Shown here: piece by piece, positions 39,781-47,184 of the stretch
How positions within the stretch are numbered: the stretch's first letter is position 1
Layout of the letters: every line of letters starts with the position of its first letter
Assembly (NCBI GenBank): GCA_002690215.1
Contig: NZDS01000029.1
Location: 6,522-56,082 of the forward strand
DNA: 49,561 nt
Direction: 5' to 3'
DNA from: Rhodospirillaceae bacterium
Lineage (GTDB): Bacteria; Pseudomonadota; Alphaproteobacteria; UBA2966
Notes under the pieces: generated by a model
The model's database searches: none
What the model saw: the letters and a program-made list of their open reading frames with translations, nothing else
Told to the model about the DNA's origin: nothing
Position numbers and translations under genes: made by a program

Positions 39781-40839
39781 TCAGCCCTTGGTATTGCGGT
39801 AACGCGCCGCGTCTTTCCACAACACGCCGTAGGCCTTCTGGGCTTTCCAGACCTTGGCGAACCACGGGTTCTTGGCCGCCTGATCGTCGCCCCACTTGAC
39901 GGCCATCTTCTTGACTTCCTTCTGAACGCCTTCATCGAGCTCGATGATTTCGTTGCCAGCCTTGCGGTAGAAGTCCAGCGCCTTGGCGTCTTCGTGCCCG
40001 ACCTTGGTCCAGAAATCGATGGTCGTCATCTTGCCGGCCAATTTCACCAGACCCTGATCGCGGGCCGAAAGCTTGCCCCAGGCCGCCTTATTGACGACGC
40101 ACTCGAAGGGCGCGGACGGCTGGTGGACGCCGGGAATGATCACGTACTTAGCGATTTTGTGGAAGCCTACTGAGATGTTTTCATAAAGCGTGCCCCATTC
40201 GGTAGCGTCGATGACGCCACGCTCGAGCGAGGTATAGACCTCGCCGCCAGGCAGGCTGACCGGCGCCGCGCCGAGTTGCTTGGAGATGGCCTGCCAGGCT
40301 CCGGCTGTGCGGAACTTGAGGCCCTTGAGATCGGCCATGGTGCGCACCGCTTTGCGCGAATGCAGGAAGGCTTCGGCCGTGCGGATGCCGCAGGGGAAGC
40401 CGACGACGCCGAATTTCTCGTCGCGCCACTGGGCCCAAAGTTCCTTGCCGCCACCCTCGTAGAGCCAGTGGATGGTGCGCTCCGCATCCATGCTACCGGC
40501 AAAGCTGCCGAAGGCCACGGCCGTGGTGTCCTTGCCCCAGTCGTAGCCCGGCCAGTGATGGCCGACCTGGGCGACGTTGTTCTTCACCGTCTCGGTCACC
40601 TTGAAGGATTTGCCCAGGGTGCCAGAGGGAAAGACCTGAATCTTAATGGCGCCATTTGTCAGCATCTCGACGTTGGCGGCGAATCCCTTGGCGCCGAGTT
40701 CGTGCAGCGGGCCACCGCCCCAGGCGCTGGCCAATTTCCATTTGGTTTCGGCACCAGCAGAGCTGGCACCCGCCAGGATGGCCCCCGAGAGAATGGCAAG
40801 CCCGGCGACCCTGGTCGCAGTCTGAACGTGTCGTTTCAT
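39781..40839 (-). CDS. dctP: TRAP transporter solute-binding protein (DctP family)
   Basis: A 352-residue periplasmic protein. Residues 1-30 form a signal peptide (MKRHVQTATRVAGLAILSGA, cleavage likely after AGA). The mature part starts KWKLASAWGGGPLHELGAKGFA and has the ligand-binding segment LKGLKFRTAGAWQAISKQLGAAPVSLPGGEVYTSLERGVIDATEWGT. That segment contains the Arg that binds the substrate carboxylate in TRAP proteins. The ATG at 40839 has CAGGGAGACAATCC upstream. VSLPGGEVYTSLERGVIDA resembles binding proteins for monocarboxylates or 2-oxo/hydroxy acids, but the ligand cannot be stated. It is transcribed divergently from the dehalogenase. Confidence 0.92.
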   Translation of the reverse strand: MKRHVQTATRVAGLAILSGAILAGASSAGAETKWKLASAWGGGPLHELGAKGFAANVEMLTNGAIKIQVFPSGTLGKSFKVTETVKNNVAQVGHHWPGYDWGKDTTAVAFGSFAGSMDAERTIHWLYEGGGKELWAQWRDEKFGVVGFPCGIRTAEAFLHSRKAVRTMADLKGLKFRTAGAWQAISKQLGAAPVSLPGGEVYTSLERGVIDATEWGTLYENISVGFHKIAKYVIIPGVHQPSAPFECVVNKAAWGKLSARDQGLVKLAGKMTTIDFWTKVGHEDAKALDFYRKAGNEIIELDEGVQKEVKKMAVKWGDDQAAKNPWFAKVWKAQKAYGVLWKDAARYRNTKG

Positions 40840-40992
40840 GGATTGTCTCCCTGTGGACTCAATCTGTGAACCCAATTGTTGCGTCCAATCAAGGCTGGCG
40901 GCACCGCCGCAGCCCTGCCCTCCCCCCCATTGTTCGCCGAACAGACCGCCGAATAGTGAGTTTGCGCGGCGACCTCCCAGGCTCCGCGATTG

Positions 40993-41004
40993 CCCGTATA
41001 CAGG
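40993..41004. promoter_or_regulatory. Near-palindrome CCCGTATACAGG, second candidate regulator site
   Basis: The site follows CCNGTATACNGG, a symmetric element around GTATAC, as reported for VanR-like FCD regulators. Its centre is exactly 22 bp (about two helical turns) from that of the CTNATATATNAG element at 41015, so a protein could contact both on the same DNA face. It lies downstream of the predicted dctP start site. Confidence 0.4.
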
Positions 41005-41014
41005 CATTCGCCGT

Positions 41015-41026
41015 CTGATATATTAG
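41015..41026. promoter_or_regulatory. Near-palindrome CTGATATATTAG, copy 2, candidate GntR/FCD operator
   Basis: Identical over all 12 bases to the site at 30065-30076. It overlaps the -10 region and expected start of the minus-strand dctP promoter. A repressor bound here would block the TRAP operon and could also act on the divergent dehalogenase gene. Confidence 0.55.
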
Positions 41027-41053
41027 GGTATTGGGGTGCTCGGGGGTTGTCAA
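41025..41053 (-). promoter_or_regulatory. Candidate dctP promoter
   Basis: On the minus strand TTGACA (a perfect -35; positions 41053-41048) is followed after 17 bases by TACCCT (positions 41030-41025), which keeps the T1, A2 and T6 of the -10 consensus. The start would be near 41018, about 180 bases ahead of the dctP ATG. Confidence 0.45.
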
Positions 41054-41149
41054 TCAAGAGCCGGATAAGGATCGGCCGAACCCCCGACAAAGGTACCCTG
41101 CGGGCTTTCGGCGCGGCCGTCCGAGGCTCGGCGGACAAGAGAGGCAGAT

Positions 41150-41836
41150 ATGGCTGAGGCGACCATCCAGAACGTCGGCGCCTGCGTTTTCGACGCTTAC
41201 GGCACCCTTTTCGATTTCAACGCCGCGACAGCCAGTTGCCGCGACGCGCTCGGCGACAAGGCCGCACCGCTGTCGGCCGCCTGGCGCGACAAGCAACTGC
41301 AATACACCTGGCTACGCAGCCTGATGGGCAAACACGCCGATTTCTGGCAGGTCACCGGCGAAGCCCTCGACTACGCCATGGATTCACTCGATCTCGATGA
41401 TCCTGCGCTGCGCGACAGGTTGCTCAACTGCTACCTGGAACTCGAGGCCTTCGCCGAGGTGCCCGAGACGTTGGAACGGCTGAAATCCGGCGGCCTCAAG
41501 ACCGCCATCCTGTCCAACGGCTCGCCCCAAATGCTGGCGGCGGCGGTCAAAGGCGCCGGCATCGGCGATTTGCTCGATGCCGTGCTGTCGGTCGAAGAGG
41601 TCGGCGTCTTCAAGACCCACCCCAGCGTCTACCAGCTCGCCGTCGATTGGTTGGGTGGCGCGGCCTCGGAGATCTGCTTCCAGTCTTCCAACAGTTGGGA
41701 CGCCTATGCCGGCTCGGCCTTCGGCTTCCAGGTTGTCTGGGTCAACCGCTACGGCCAAAAGCCCGAGCGCATGCCTGGCCAGCCCAACGCCGAAATCACC
41801 ACTCTCGCCGACCTGCCGCCATTGCTTGGCCTCTGA
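41150..41836 (+). CDS. (S)-2-haloacid dehalogenase, type II (L-DEX-like, HAD superfamily)
   Basis: The 228-residue protein has all residues of L-2-haloacid dehalogenases. These are the nucleophile Asp15 in CVFDAYGTLFD, halide/carboxylate Arg46 in WRDKQLQYTWLRSLM, Ser122-Asn123 in LSNGSP, Lys155 in FKTHPSVYQ, and the Ser179/Asn181/Asp184 set in SSNSWDAYAG. Such enzymes convert L-2-haloalkanoates into D-2-hydroxy acids and halide. An AGAGAGGCAGAT sequence precedes the ATG. It is divergent from dctP and followed by a UroD-type methyltransferase. A TRAP system importing a 2-halo- or related carboxylic acid for this enzyme is a reasonable inference. Confidence 0.93.
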   Translation: MAEATIQNVGACVFDAYGTLFDFNAATASCRDALGDKAAPLSAAWRDKQLQYTWLRSLMGKHADFWQVTGEALDYAMDSLDLDDPALRDRLLNCYLELEAFAEVPETLERLKSGGLKTAILSNGSPQMLAAAVKGAGIGDLLDAVLSVEEVGVFKTHPSVYQLAVDWLGGAASEICFQSSNSWDAYAGSAFGFQVVWVNRYGQKPERMPGQPNAEITTLADLPPLLGL

Positions 41837-41864
41837 TACGGGAACGAATTACAGGAACAGAACA

Positions 41865-43001
41865 ATGAGCGAAATGACCTCCCGGGAACGCATCCTCGCC
41901 GCCCTCGAACGCCGGCCCACCGACCGTACGCCGATCGATTTCGGCGGCGGCATCGCCACGACCATCTATTTCACGGCCTACGAGCGCCTGCGCAAGCACC
42001 TCGGCATCACGACAGAACCTGGGACGGCGGTGGCGCGCTCACGCACGGTGATCCCCGACGACGCCATCCTCGAGCGTTTCAACGTCGACACCCGCTTTCT
42101 CGGTCTGGGCGCCTACCAAGGCGGCGTCGGCAAACGCATAGACGACGACCACTTCATGGACGAATGGGGCACGACCTGGGAGAAACGCGACACCCACCCC
42201 TACATCAACGTCGACGGCCCCTTCTACAACAAAACCCCCGACATGGCCGATCTCGAGGCCCACGACTGGCCCGATGCCGACAATCCGGGCTACTACGAAG
42301 GCCTGCGTGAGCGCGCCCAGAAGCTCCATGACACGGGCTGCGCCGTGATGCTCAACCTGCCCGTCGGCGTCGTCCACGCCTGCCAGTTCGTACGTGGTTA
42401 CGGCGATTGGCTGATGGATCTGCACCGCCATCCCGAATACACGGCGCGCATGATGGACATCATCGCCGACCATTGGGTCAAAGTGGCGCACAACGCGCTG
42501 GACGAGGTCGGTGACCTGGTCGATCTGGTCTTTTTCGGCGACGACATGGCGACCCAGCAGGCCACGCTCTTTAGCCCCGACATCTACCGCAAATTGGTCA
42601 AGCCGCGCCACGCCCGCATGTTCGGCGCCGTCAAGGACCGCGGCGCCAAGCTCACGTATCATTGTTGCGGCTCGGTCGAAGCTTTGTTCGAAGACCTCAT
42701 CGAAATGGGCATCGACGCCTTCAACCCGGTGCAGGTGGCGGCCAAGAACATGGAACCGGCCGGCCTAAAGCAGAAATATGGCGACCGGCTGACCTTCTGG
42801 GGCGGTATCGACACACAGCATGTGCTGCCCTTCGGCACCCCCGACGAGGTGCGCGAAAACGTCCGCCACATCATCGATACGCTAGGCGCCGGTGGCGGCT
42901 ACGTGCTCAACGCCGTGCACAACATCCAGCCCGACGTACCGCCCGAGAACGTCGTCGCCATGTTCGAGGAGGCGGCCAGCTACCGCGGCGCGGCGAACTA
43001 G
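41865..43001 (+). CDS. UroD-superfamily methyltransferase, His-variant zinc site (paralogue of 30858)
   Basis: A 378-residue UroD-fold protein with TSRERILAALERRPTDRTPIDFGGG, LNPVQV-type FNPVQVAAKNMEPAGLKQKYGDR and FWGGIDTQHVLPFGTPDEV. It is a clear paralogue of the gene at 30858, with the same variant zinc site: His266 and Cys268 in YHCCG, and His352 (AVHNIQPDVPPEN) in place of the third Cys. The ATG at 41865 has ACAGGAACAG upstream and lies 28 bases after the dehalogenase stop, so it shares its transcript. It may deliver methyl groups from a second, TRAP-imported substrate to the corrinoid protein at 30163. Confidence 0.87.
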   Translation: MSEMTSRERILAALERRPTDRTPIDFGGGIATTIYFTAYERLRKHLGITTEPGTAVARSRTVIPDDAILERFNVDTRFLGLGAYQGGVGKRIDDDHFMDEWGTTWEKRDTHPYINVDGPFYNKTPDMADLEAHDWPDADNPGYYEGLRERAQKLHDTGCAVMLNLPVGVVHACQFVRGYGDWLMDLHRHPEYTARMMDIIADHWVKVAHNALDEVGDLVDLVFFGDDMATQQATLFSPDIYRKLVKPRHARMFGAVKDRGAKLTYHCCGSVEALFEDLIEMGIDAFNPVQVAAKNMEPAGLKQKYGDRLTFWGGIDTQHVLPFGTPDEVRENVRHIIDTLGAGGGYVLNAVHNIQPDVPPENVVAMFEEAASYRGAAN

Positions 43002-43019
43002 TTAGCGGCGCCGGCGGAT

Positions 43020-43334
43020 ATGTCCGTCCACGACGCCAAAGAACGCCTGGCCGGGCTCGATAGCGAAAGCGCTCTGGCCCGGGTGACCGCGTTGTTCGAC
43101 CAGATCAGTGACGCTACGGACGTGCACGCCGCGGCAGCCCTGCGGGACGCACTCGAGGCAGCCGCCGACTTTCTGGCTGGCGACTACGACGAGGGAGCCA
43201 AAGCCCGGTTGCGCGAATTGGTGACGACCCGGCAACGCTCCTTGTTGGCGGTGGCAGACGGCAATGTGAGCCACGAAAAGGCGCTCACCCGGCAACTGAT
43301 GGCCGAGATGCTGGCCGGGTTCGGTCGCCGCTAG
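43020..43334 (+). CDS. Unrecognised 104-residue helical protein
   Basis: I do not recognise a family. The product is predicted mostly alpha-helical, rich in Ala, Leu, Asp and Glu, with no cysteine-based motif, signal peptide or transmembrane segment (for example ALEAAADFLAGDYDEGAKARLRELV). It begins 18 bases after the methyltransferase gene and has the same base composition as its neighbours, so it is probably the last gene of that transcript. No ribosome-binding site stronger than GGCGGAT is seen. It could be a small partner of the methyltransferase. Confidence 0.55.
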   Translation: MSVHDAKERLAGLDSESALARVTALFDQISDATDVHAAAALRDALEAAADFLAGDYDEGAKARLRELVTTRQRSLLAVADGNVSHEKALTRQLMAEMLAGFGRR

Positions 43335-43344
43335 TTCGAACTTC

Positions 43345-44166
43345 TCAACGCCCCATGAAGCCGCCGCCGCTCTCGCCGGTCAGAGCCACGAAAACCATCC
43401 AGACCAGGCCCAGCAGGATCGGCTGGTGCAGCAGGTAGATGGCCAGGGCGTTGCGCCCACCCCAAGCGAGAAAGCCAATCAAAAGGCCGGCCGCGCCGGC
43501 GGCCGGGCCGGCGGCTGGGCGCCAGGCCAGCCAGGCCGGTGGGCCCTTGGCGAATAACAGCCGGCCCAGGGCCAGGCCGGCGATGACGGCTGAGAACCAG
43601 GGGAAGATCGGTACGTAGTCGTTGGTTGGCGGCCACTCCTTCACCAGCCCCAGCCACCACAGCCAGGGCACATCCAGAGCGGGAGGGGTGAGGAAGGAGG
43701 GTGCCGCCAGCACCGCCAGGCCGAGTACGAACAAGAGCCAATAGGGCGCTCTGAGCAGCGGCAAAATCAACACGCTGGCCACGGCGATCGAATGCAACAC
43801 GCCGAAAAAGATCCAGGTCTGAGGGTAGGCCACCCAGGTCGCCAGGCTGACCAGCGCCGCGCCGCCACCGACCAGAGCCAGGCGCTTCACCAACTTGACC
43901 GGCTGCACGCCGCGGGCATAAGCCGGCACCAGGCTGACGCCGACGATGATAAGAAAGCAGGTCGGGATGAAGGAGCGAAAGGCGAGCCAGAAGATGCTGT
44001 CGTAAAGTGGCACCATAACCAAGCGGTAGGCCGTCAGATCCCAGGCCAGGTGGTAGGCCACCATCATCAGGATGGCGACGCCGCGGGCGGCATCGAGCAG
44101 CAATAGCCGCGAGGCCGCACTCGGGTGCAGCGCCGGCTCGACCCAATCCTCGGCGCGCGTTGTCAC
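43345..44166 (-). CDS. DUF1624/heparan-alpha-glucosaminide N-acetyltransferase-like membrane protein
   Basis: A 273-residue protein with about seven to eight membrane segments. The first segments, RLLLLDAARGVAILMMVAYHLAWDL and SFIPTCFLIIVGVSL, match the DUF1624 (HGSNAT-like) family, where the His of AYHL is a candidate catalytic residue for acetyl transfer across a membrane. Further elements are FFGVLHSIAVASVL, YVPIFPWFSAVIAGLALGR and the C-terminal GRNALAIYLLHQPILLGL, all family features. The GTG at 44166 overlaps the methyltransferase stop. The substrate is unknown; acylation of a cell-envelope sugar is plausible. Confidence 0.8.
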   Translation of the reverse strand: MTTRAEDWVEPALHPSAASRLLLLDAARGVAILMMVAYHLAWDLTAYRLVMVPLYDSIFWLAFRSFIPTCFLIIVGVSLVPAYARGVQPVKLVKRLALVGGGAALVSLATWVAYPQTWIFFGVLHSIAVASVLILPLLRAPYWLLFVLGLAVLAAPSFLTPPALDVPWLWWLGLVKEWPPTNDYVPIFPWFSAVIAGLALGRLLFAKGPPAWLAWRPAAGPAAGAAGLLIGFLAWGGRNALAIYLLHQPILLGLVWMVFVALTGESGGGFMGR

Positions 44167-44783
44167 GCGGCACGGCCCTTCTGCGCCACGATGTGGAAGA
44201 TGTGCCAATGCTTGGGGGTGCCACGCGGTGTGACGGAATCGTCTTCCTCCTCGCGGAAATGTTCGACTTCGAGCCCGGCCAACATTTCCTCGGCCTCGTT
44301 GCGCTCGAGGTGGGTGATGCTGGGATCGCCGACCCAGTCGTCGTTGGGGCCGAACCAGTGGCCGGAAAAGCGGCCACCGGGCTTGAGCGAGGCTACGATG
44401 CGGCGCCAGGTGGCATGGAAGTCGGCGGCCGGGCACAGCGGCAGCGCAAAGCTCGAGTTGACCAAGTCGACCTCAGGCCAGCGCGCCCCCGCAAATCGCG
44501 AAACCAGGGTCTGGAGCTCACCCACCGGCGGCAAATCAGGCCGCTCGGCAAGGCCGGCAACGGCGCTTTCCTGGGCGTCGACGGCCAGCACCCGCCAGCC
44601 GCGCCGCAGCATCTCGACGGTATCGCGGCCGTTGCCGCAGCCGAGGTCGACGGCGAAGCCGGGCTCCCGCCCCTCGTCTTCGAAGCGATCCAGCGCGAAC
44701 AGCAAGGTCTCGCGCGGCGGCCGGGCACCGGTCTCCTGGTAGTAGCGCTGCCAGCGCTCGGCTTTGCTCGTTTCGGTCGCCAT
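44163..44783 (-). CDS. Class I SAM-dependent methyltransferase
   Basis: A 206-residue methyltransferase with SAM motif I FAVDLGCGNGRDTVEML, motif II VLAVDAQESAVAGL and the later VDLVNSSFALPLCP and LKPGGRFSGHWFG blocks. The protein is shaped like TehB/thiopurine-type small-molecule methyltransferases. It overlaps the DUF1624-like gene and is divergent from the FMN oxidase gene (112 bases between). The substrate cannot be told from the sequence. Confidence 0.85.
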   Translation of the reverse strand: MATETSKAERWQRYYQETGARPPRETLLFALDRFEDEGREPGFAVDLGCGNGRDTVEMLRRGWRVLAVDAQESAVAGLAERPDLPPVGELQTLVSRFAGARWPEVDLVNSSFALPLCPAADFHATWRRIVASLKPGGRFSGHWFGPNDDWVGDPSITHLERNEAEEMLAGLEVEHFREEEDDSVTPRGTPKHWHIFHIVAQKGRAA

Positions 44784-44895
44784 GGCGCCGGATTGTGGGC
44801 CGCGGCGCCCCTGCCCGCAAGCGCCAACCGGGCTTGTTGTTTCCCGCCGCGAAGGATGCCAGAGTCGCCGGCTGGCATTTCAGGGAGCACCACCG

Positions 44896-45987
44896 ATGGC
44901 GCAGCAAGATCCGACCGAAAACCCCATCCAGTCTATGCTGACGCTGCAGGAGATCGCCATGGCGGCGCGGCAAAGCATGGACCCAATGATGTGGGATTTC
45001 GTCTCGGGCGGTGCCGAATCGGAAACCACGCTCAGGCGCAACCGCCAGGCTCTCGACCGCCTGGCCTTCAGGCCCCGGGTGCTGCGCGATGTTCTGGACG
45101 TCGATCCTTCGACCACATTTCTCGGCTGCGACCTGCGTATCCCGGTGTTCTTCGCGCCGGTGGGGCTGATGCAACTGATCTGGCCCGACGGCGGCATCGC
45201 CAACCAGATCCGGGCCGCCGAGAGCTTCGGCATTCTGACCATGAAGAGCTGTATCAACGAGCCCGAAATCGAGGACGTGGCGGCGCTCTCACCCGGCCGC
45301 ATCGCGTTCCAGCTCTATGTGCGCGGCGATGCCGACTGGGTCGATGCCCAAGCCCAGCGCGCCGTCGATGCCGGCTGCCAGGGGTTCTGCTTGTGCGTCG
45401 ACCTGGCCCGCTACGGCCGGCGCGAACGCGACCTCCTCAATGGTTTCGTGCTGCGCCGGTATTCGCCCATCGACGAGTCCACCGCGCTGGCCCAACTCGA
45501 CTGGGCCACCGTCGACCGCCTGCGCACCAAGCTCGACATGCCCATGATCATCAAGGGCATCGCCACCGCCGAGGACGCCCGCCTGGCCGTCGAGCATGGC
45601 GTCGACGTGATCTACGTCTCCAACCACGGCGGCCGCCAGCTCGACCACAACCGCGGCTCGATCCAGATGCTGGGCGAGATCGTCGAGGCCGTCGGGGACA
45701 AGGCCGAAGTGGTCATCGACGGCGGCTTCATGCGCGGCACCGACATTCTCAAGGCGATCGCGCTGGGTGCCCGCGCGGTGGGTCTGGGCAAGCTTCAGGT
45801 CTGGGCCTTGGCGGCCGGGGGCGAGGCGGCGCTGGTGCGCTGCTTGGAGATCCTGGAAGAGGAAATCATCACCGCCATGGGGCTTCTGGGAGTCACATCG
45901 CTTGGTCAACTAGACACTTCGTACATCACCGCGGTCGAGCCGGTCAGCGAGCCCGGCATCACCAGCTCCTACCCCCGCTTCGAATGA
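44896..45987 (+). CDS. FMN-dependent alpha-hydroxyacid oxidase/dehydrogenase
   Basis: A 363-residue TIM-barrel flavoprotein of the glycolate oxidase/lactate dehydrogenase family. Active-site elements visible are MMWDFVSGGAESETTLRRN, FFAPVGLMQLI, FQLYVRGD, MIIKGIATAEDA (FMN-binding Lys), the catalytic His-Gly-Gly-Arg motif VSNHGGRQLD and DGGFMRGTDILKAIALGARAVGLG. It converts 2-hydroxy acids to 2-oxo acids. This is notable because the dehalogenase 3 kb upstream would produce 2-hydroxy acids. The ATG at 44896 has CAGGGAGCACC ahead. It overlaps the next phosphatase gene by four bases. Confidence 0.9.
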   Translation: MAQQDPTENPIQSMLTLQEIAMAARQSMDPMMWDFVSGGAESETTLRRNRQALDRLAFRPRVLRDVLDVDPSTTFLGCDLRIPVFFAPVGLMQLIWPDGGIANQIRAAESFGILTMKSCINEPEIEDVAALSPGRIAFQLYVRGDADWVDAQAQRAVDAGCQGFCLCVDLARYGRRERDLLNGFVLRRYSPIDESTALAQLDWATVDRLRTKLDMPMIIKGIATAEDARLAVEHGVDVIYVSNHGGRQLDHNRGSIQMLGEIVEAVGDKAEVVIDGGFMRGTDILKAIALGARAVGLGKLQVWALAAGGEAALVRCLEILEEEIITAMGLLGVTSLGQLDTSYITAVEPVSEPGITSSYPRFE

Positions 45988-46625
45988 TCAACTGCGTCTT
46001 TTTCGACAACGACGGAGTGCTGGTCGACACCGAGCGCCTCTACTTCGAAGCCAACCGCCAGACCATGGCCTCGCACGGCGTCGAGCTCAGCCGCCAGACC
46101 TACGTCGACTATTTCCTGCGCCAGAACCTGGGCGCCTGGCATTTGCTTTCGGAAACCGGCTATTCGATCCGCAGCATCGAAGACCTCAAGACACAACGTG
46201 ACGCGCTTTACGCCGCCCTCTTGCGCAGCGAGGATATCGAGATCCCCGGCGCCGAAGCCGTGCTGGCGTCGCTGCATGGTCGCCAGACCATAGGCATCGT
46301 GACCAGCTCGCACCGTGACCACTTCGCCATCATCCACGGCCGCACCGGCTACGAGCGCTACTTCGATTTCGTCATCAGCGGCGACGACTGCAAGAACACC
46401 AAACCCGACCCCGAACCCTACCGCCGCGCCCTCGAACGCGTGTCCTGTCCGGCCACCGAATGCCTGGTCATCGAGGACAGCGAGCGCGGTTTGTTGGCCG
46501 CCAAGGCGGCCGGCATCAAATGCTGGGTGATCCCGACGGATCTCAACGCCGGGTCGGATTTCTCCCGCGCCGATGCGGTGCTGGGTTCGCTCAGCGAAAT
46601 TCCCGAACGCCTGGCCCACGATTAA
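45984..46625 (+). CDS. HAD-superfamily hydrolase, subfamily IA phosphatase (phosphoglycolate phosphatase-like)
   Basis: The 213-residue protein carries the four HAD motifs: CVFFDNDGVLVDTE (nucleophile Asp and general acid Asp), VTSSHRDHF (motif II Ser), NTKPDPEPYRRAL (motif III Lys) and CLVIEDSERGLLAAKAAG (motif IV acidic pair). The cap domain after motif I is of the helical C1 type, as in PGP/beta-phosphoglucomutase enzymes. Its start overlaps the alpha-hydroxyacid oxidase stop as ATGA, so the two are translationally coupled. A joint role in glycolate-type metabolism (phosphatase then oxidase) is inference. Confidence 0.88.
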   Translation: MINCVFFDNDGVLVDTERLYFEANRQTMASHGVELSRQTYVDYFLRQNLGAWHLLSETGYSIRSIEDLKTQRDALYAALLRSEDIEIPGAEAVLASLHGRQTIGIVTSSHRDHFAIIHGRTGYERYFDFVISGDDCKNTKPDPEPYRRALERVSCPATECLVIEDSERGLLAAKAAGIKCWVIPTDLNAGSDFSRADAVLGSLSEIPERLAHD

Positions 46626-46630
46626 CGCGT

Positions 46631-47182
46631 CTAATCTTCGTGCCAATCAATCGGGCCGAGGCTGCCCACCACCTCGATTTCCTTGTCGCTGTCCTGCTCG
46701 CAGAAAACGATCAGGTTCTGGCTCTCGTGGCGGGCGTTGGGAACGACGATCCCGTCGGCGCCGAGAAAAAAGCAGGCCTCGGCGATCTCCTGGGATCGCG
46801 GGTATTCGGTCGCCTTGTCGGCGTAGTAGGACAGGCCATAGCCGCCGGTGTTCATGCCGATCGCCTGTAGCGCCGCGAGGTCATCGAAGAAGATCGAGGC
46901 GGACAGACGCAGGTGGAGTTCGAACACCTCGTAGCGCACCTTCGAAGGCGGCAAAGGTTGGCCCCGGAAGAGATGGAAGCGCCGTTCCGCAATCGCACCC
47001 TCCCGGGTCAGTGAAGTGTAGAGAACGTCGAACGTGCGATCGTCCCAACGTCCGCCAGCGCGCCAACATTCCGTCGGATCTCGCCCCTCGCGCGCGGAGC
47101 GCCACACCGTTCCGACAAAGGGTGCTAGCGCCAGACTCTCGACGGCATCGAGCAGAGCACCATCCCGGACAGTCGCAGCCAT
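46631..47182 (-). CDS. RES-domain toxin (NAD+-targeting)
   Basis: A 183-residue RES-domain protein. The likely catalytic set is visible: Arg28 in TVWRSAREG, Arg45 in AGGRW, Tyr55 in VLYTSLT and Glu66 in GAIAERRFHL. Serine-rich strands such as RLSASIFFDD and the TGGYGLSYY segment complete the fold. RES toxins such as MbcT and ParT degrade or modify NAD+ or ADP-ribosylate targets. The ATG at 47182 starts two bases after the antitoxin stop. The gene order antitoxin-then-toxin and the short gap are standard for RES-Xre modules. Confidence 0.87.
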   Translation of the reverse strand: MAATVRDGALLDAVESLALAPFVGTVWRSAREGRDPTECWRAGGRWDDRTFDVLYTSLTREGAIAERRFHLFRGQPLPPSKVRYEVFELHLRLSASIFFDDLAALQAIGMNTGGYGLSYYADKATEYPRSQEIAEACFFLGADGIVVPNARHESQNLIVFCEQDSDKEIEVVGSLGPIDWHED

Positions 47183-47184
47183 GT

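Larger units (their letters stand above)
40840..41149. other. 310-bp divergent regulatory region between dctP and the haloacid dehalogenase gene
   Basis: There is no gene here. It holds two near-palindromes whose centres are 22 bp apart (40993-41004 and 41015-41026) and a minus-strand promoter candidate (41053-41025). It must contain the start sites for both the TRAP operon (minus) and the dehalogenase-methyltransferase genes (plus). The plus-strand promoter could not be placed. Confidence 0.7.

Noticed and set aside
30858-43001. Calling the UroD-fold genes heme-pathway uroporphyrinogen decarboxylase (hemE)
   Set aside because: They carry the HxC zinc motif of MtaA-type methyltransferases and lie among corrinoid genes, with no heme genes near.
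44160-46625. An 821-codon open frame on the plus strand
   Set aside because: Only its last 213 codons (from 45984) are a real HAD phosphatase. The rest runs antisense to the methyltransferase gene and out of frame over the FMN oxidase gene.
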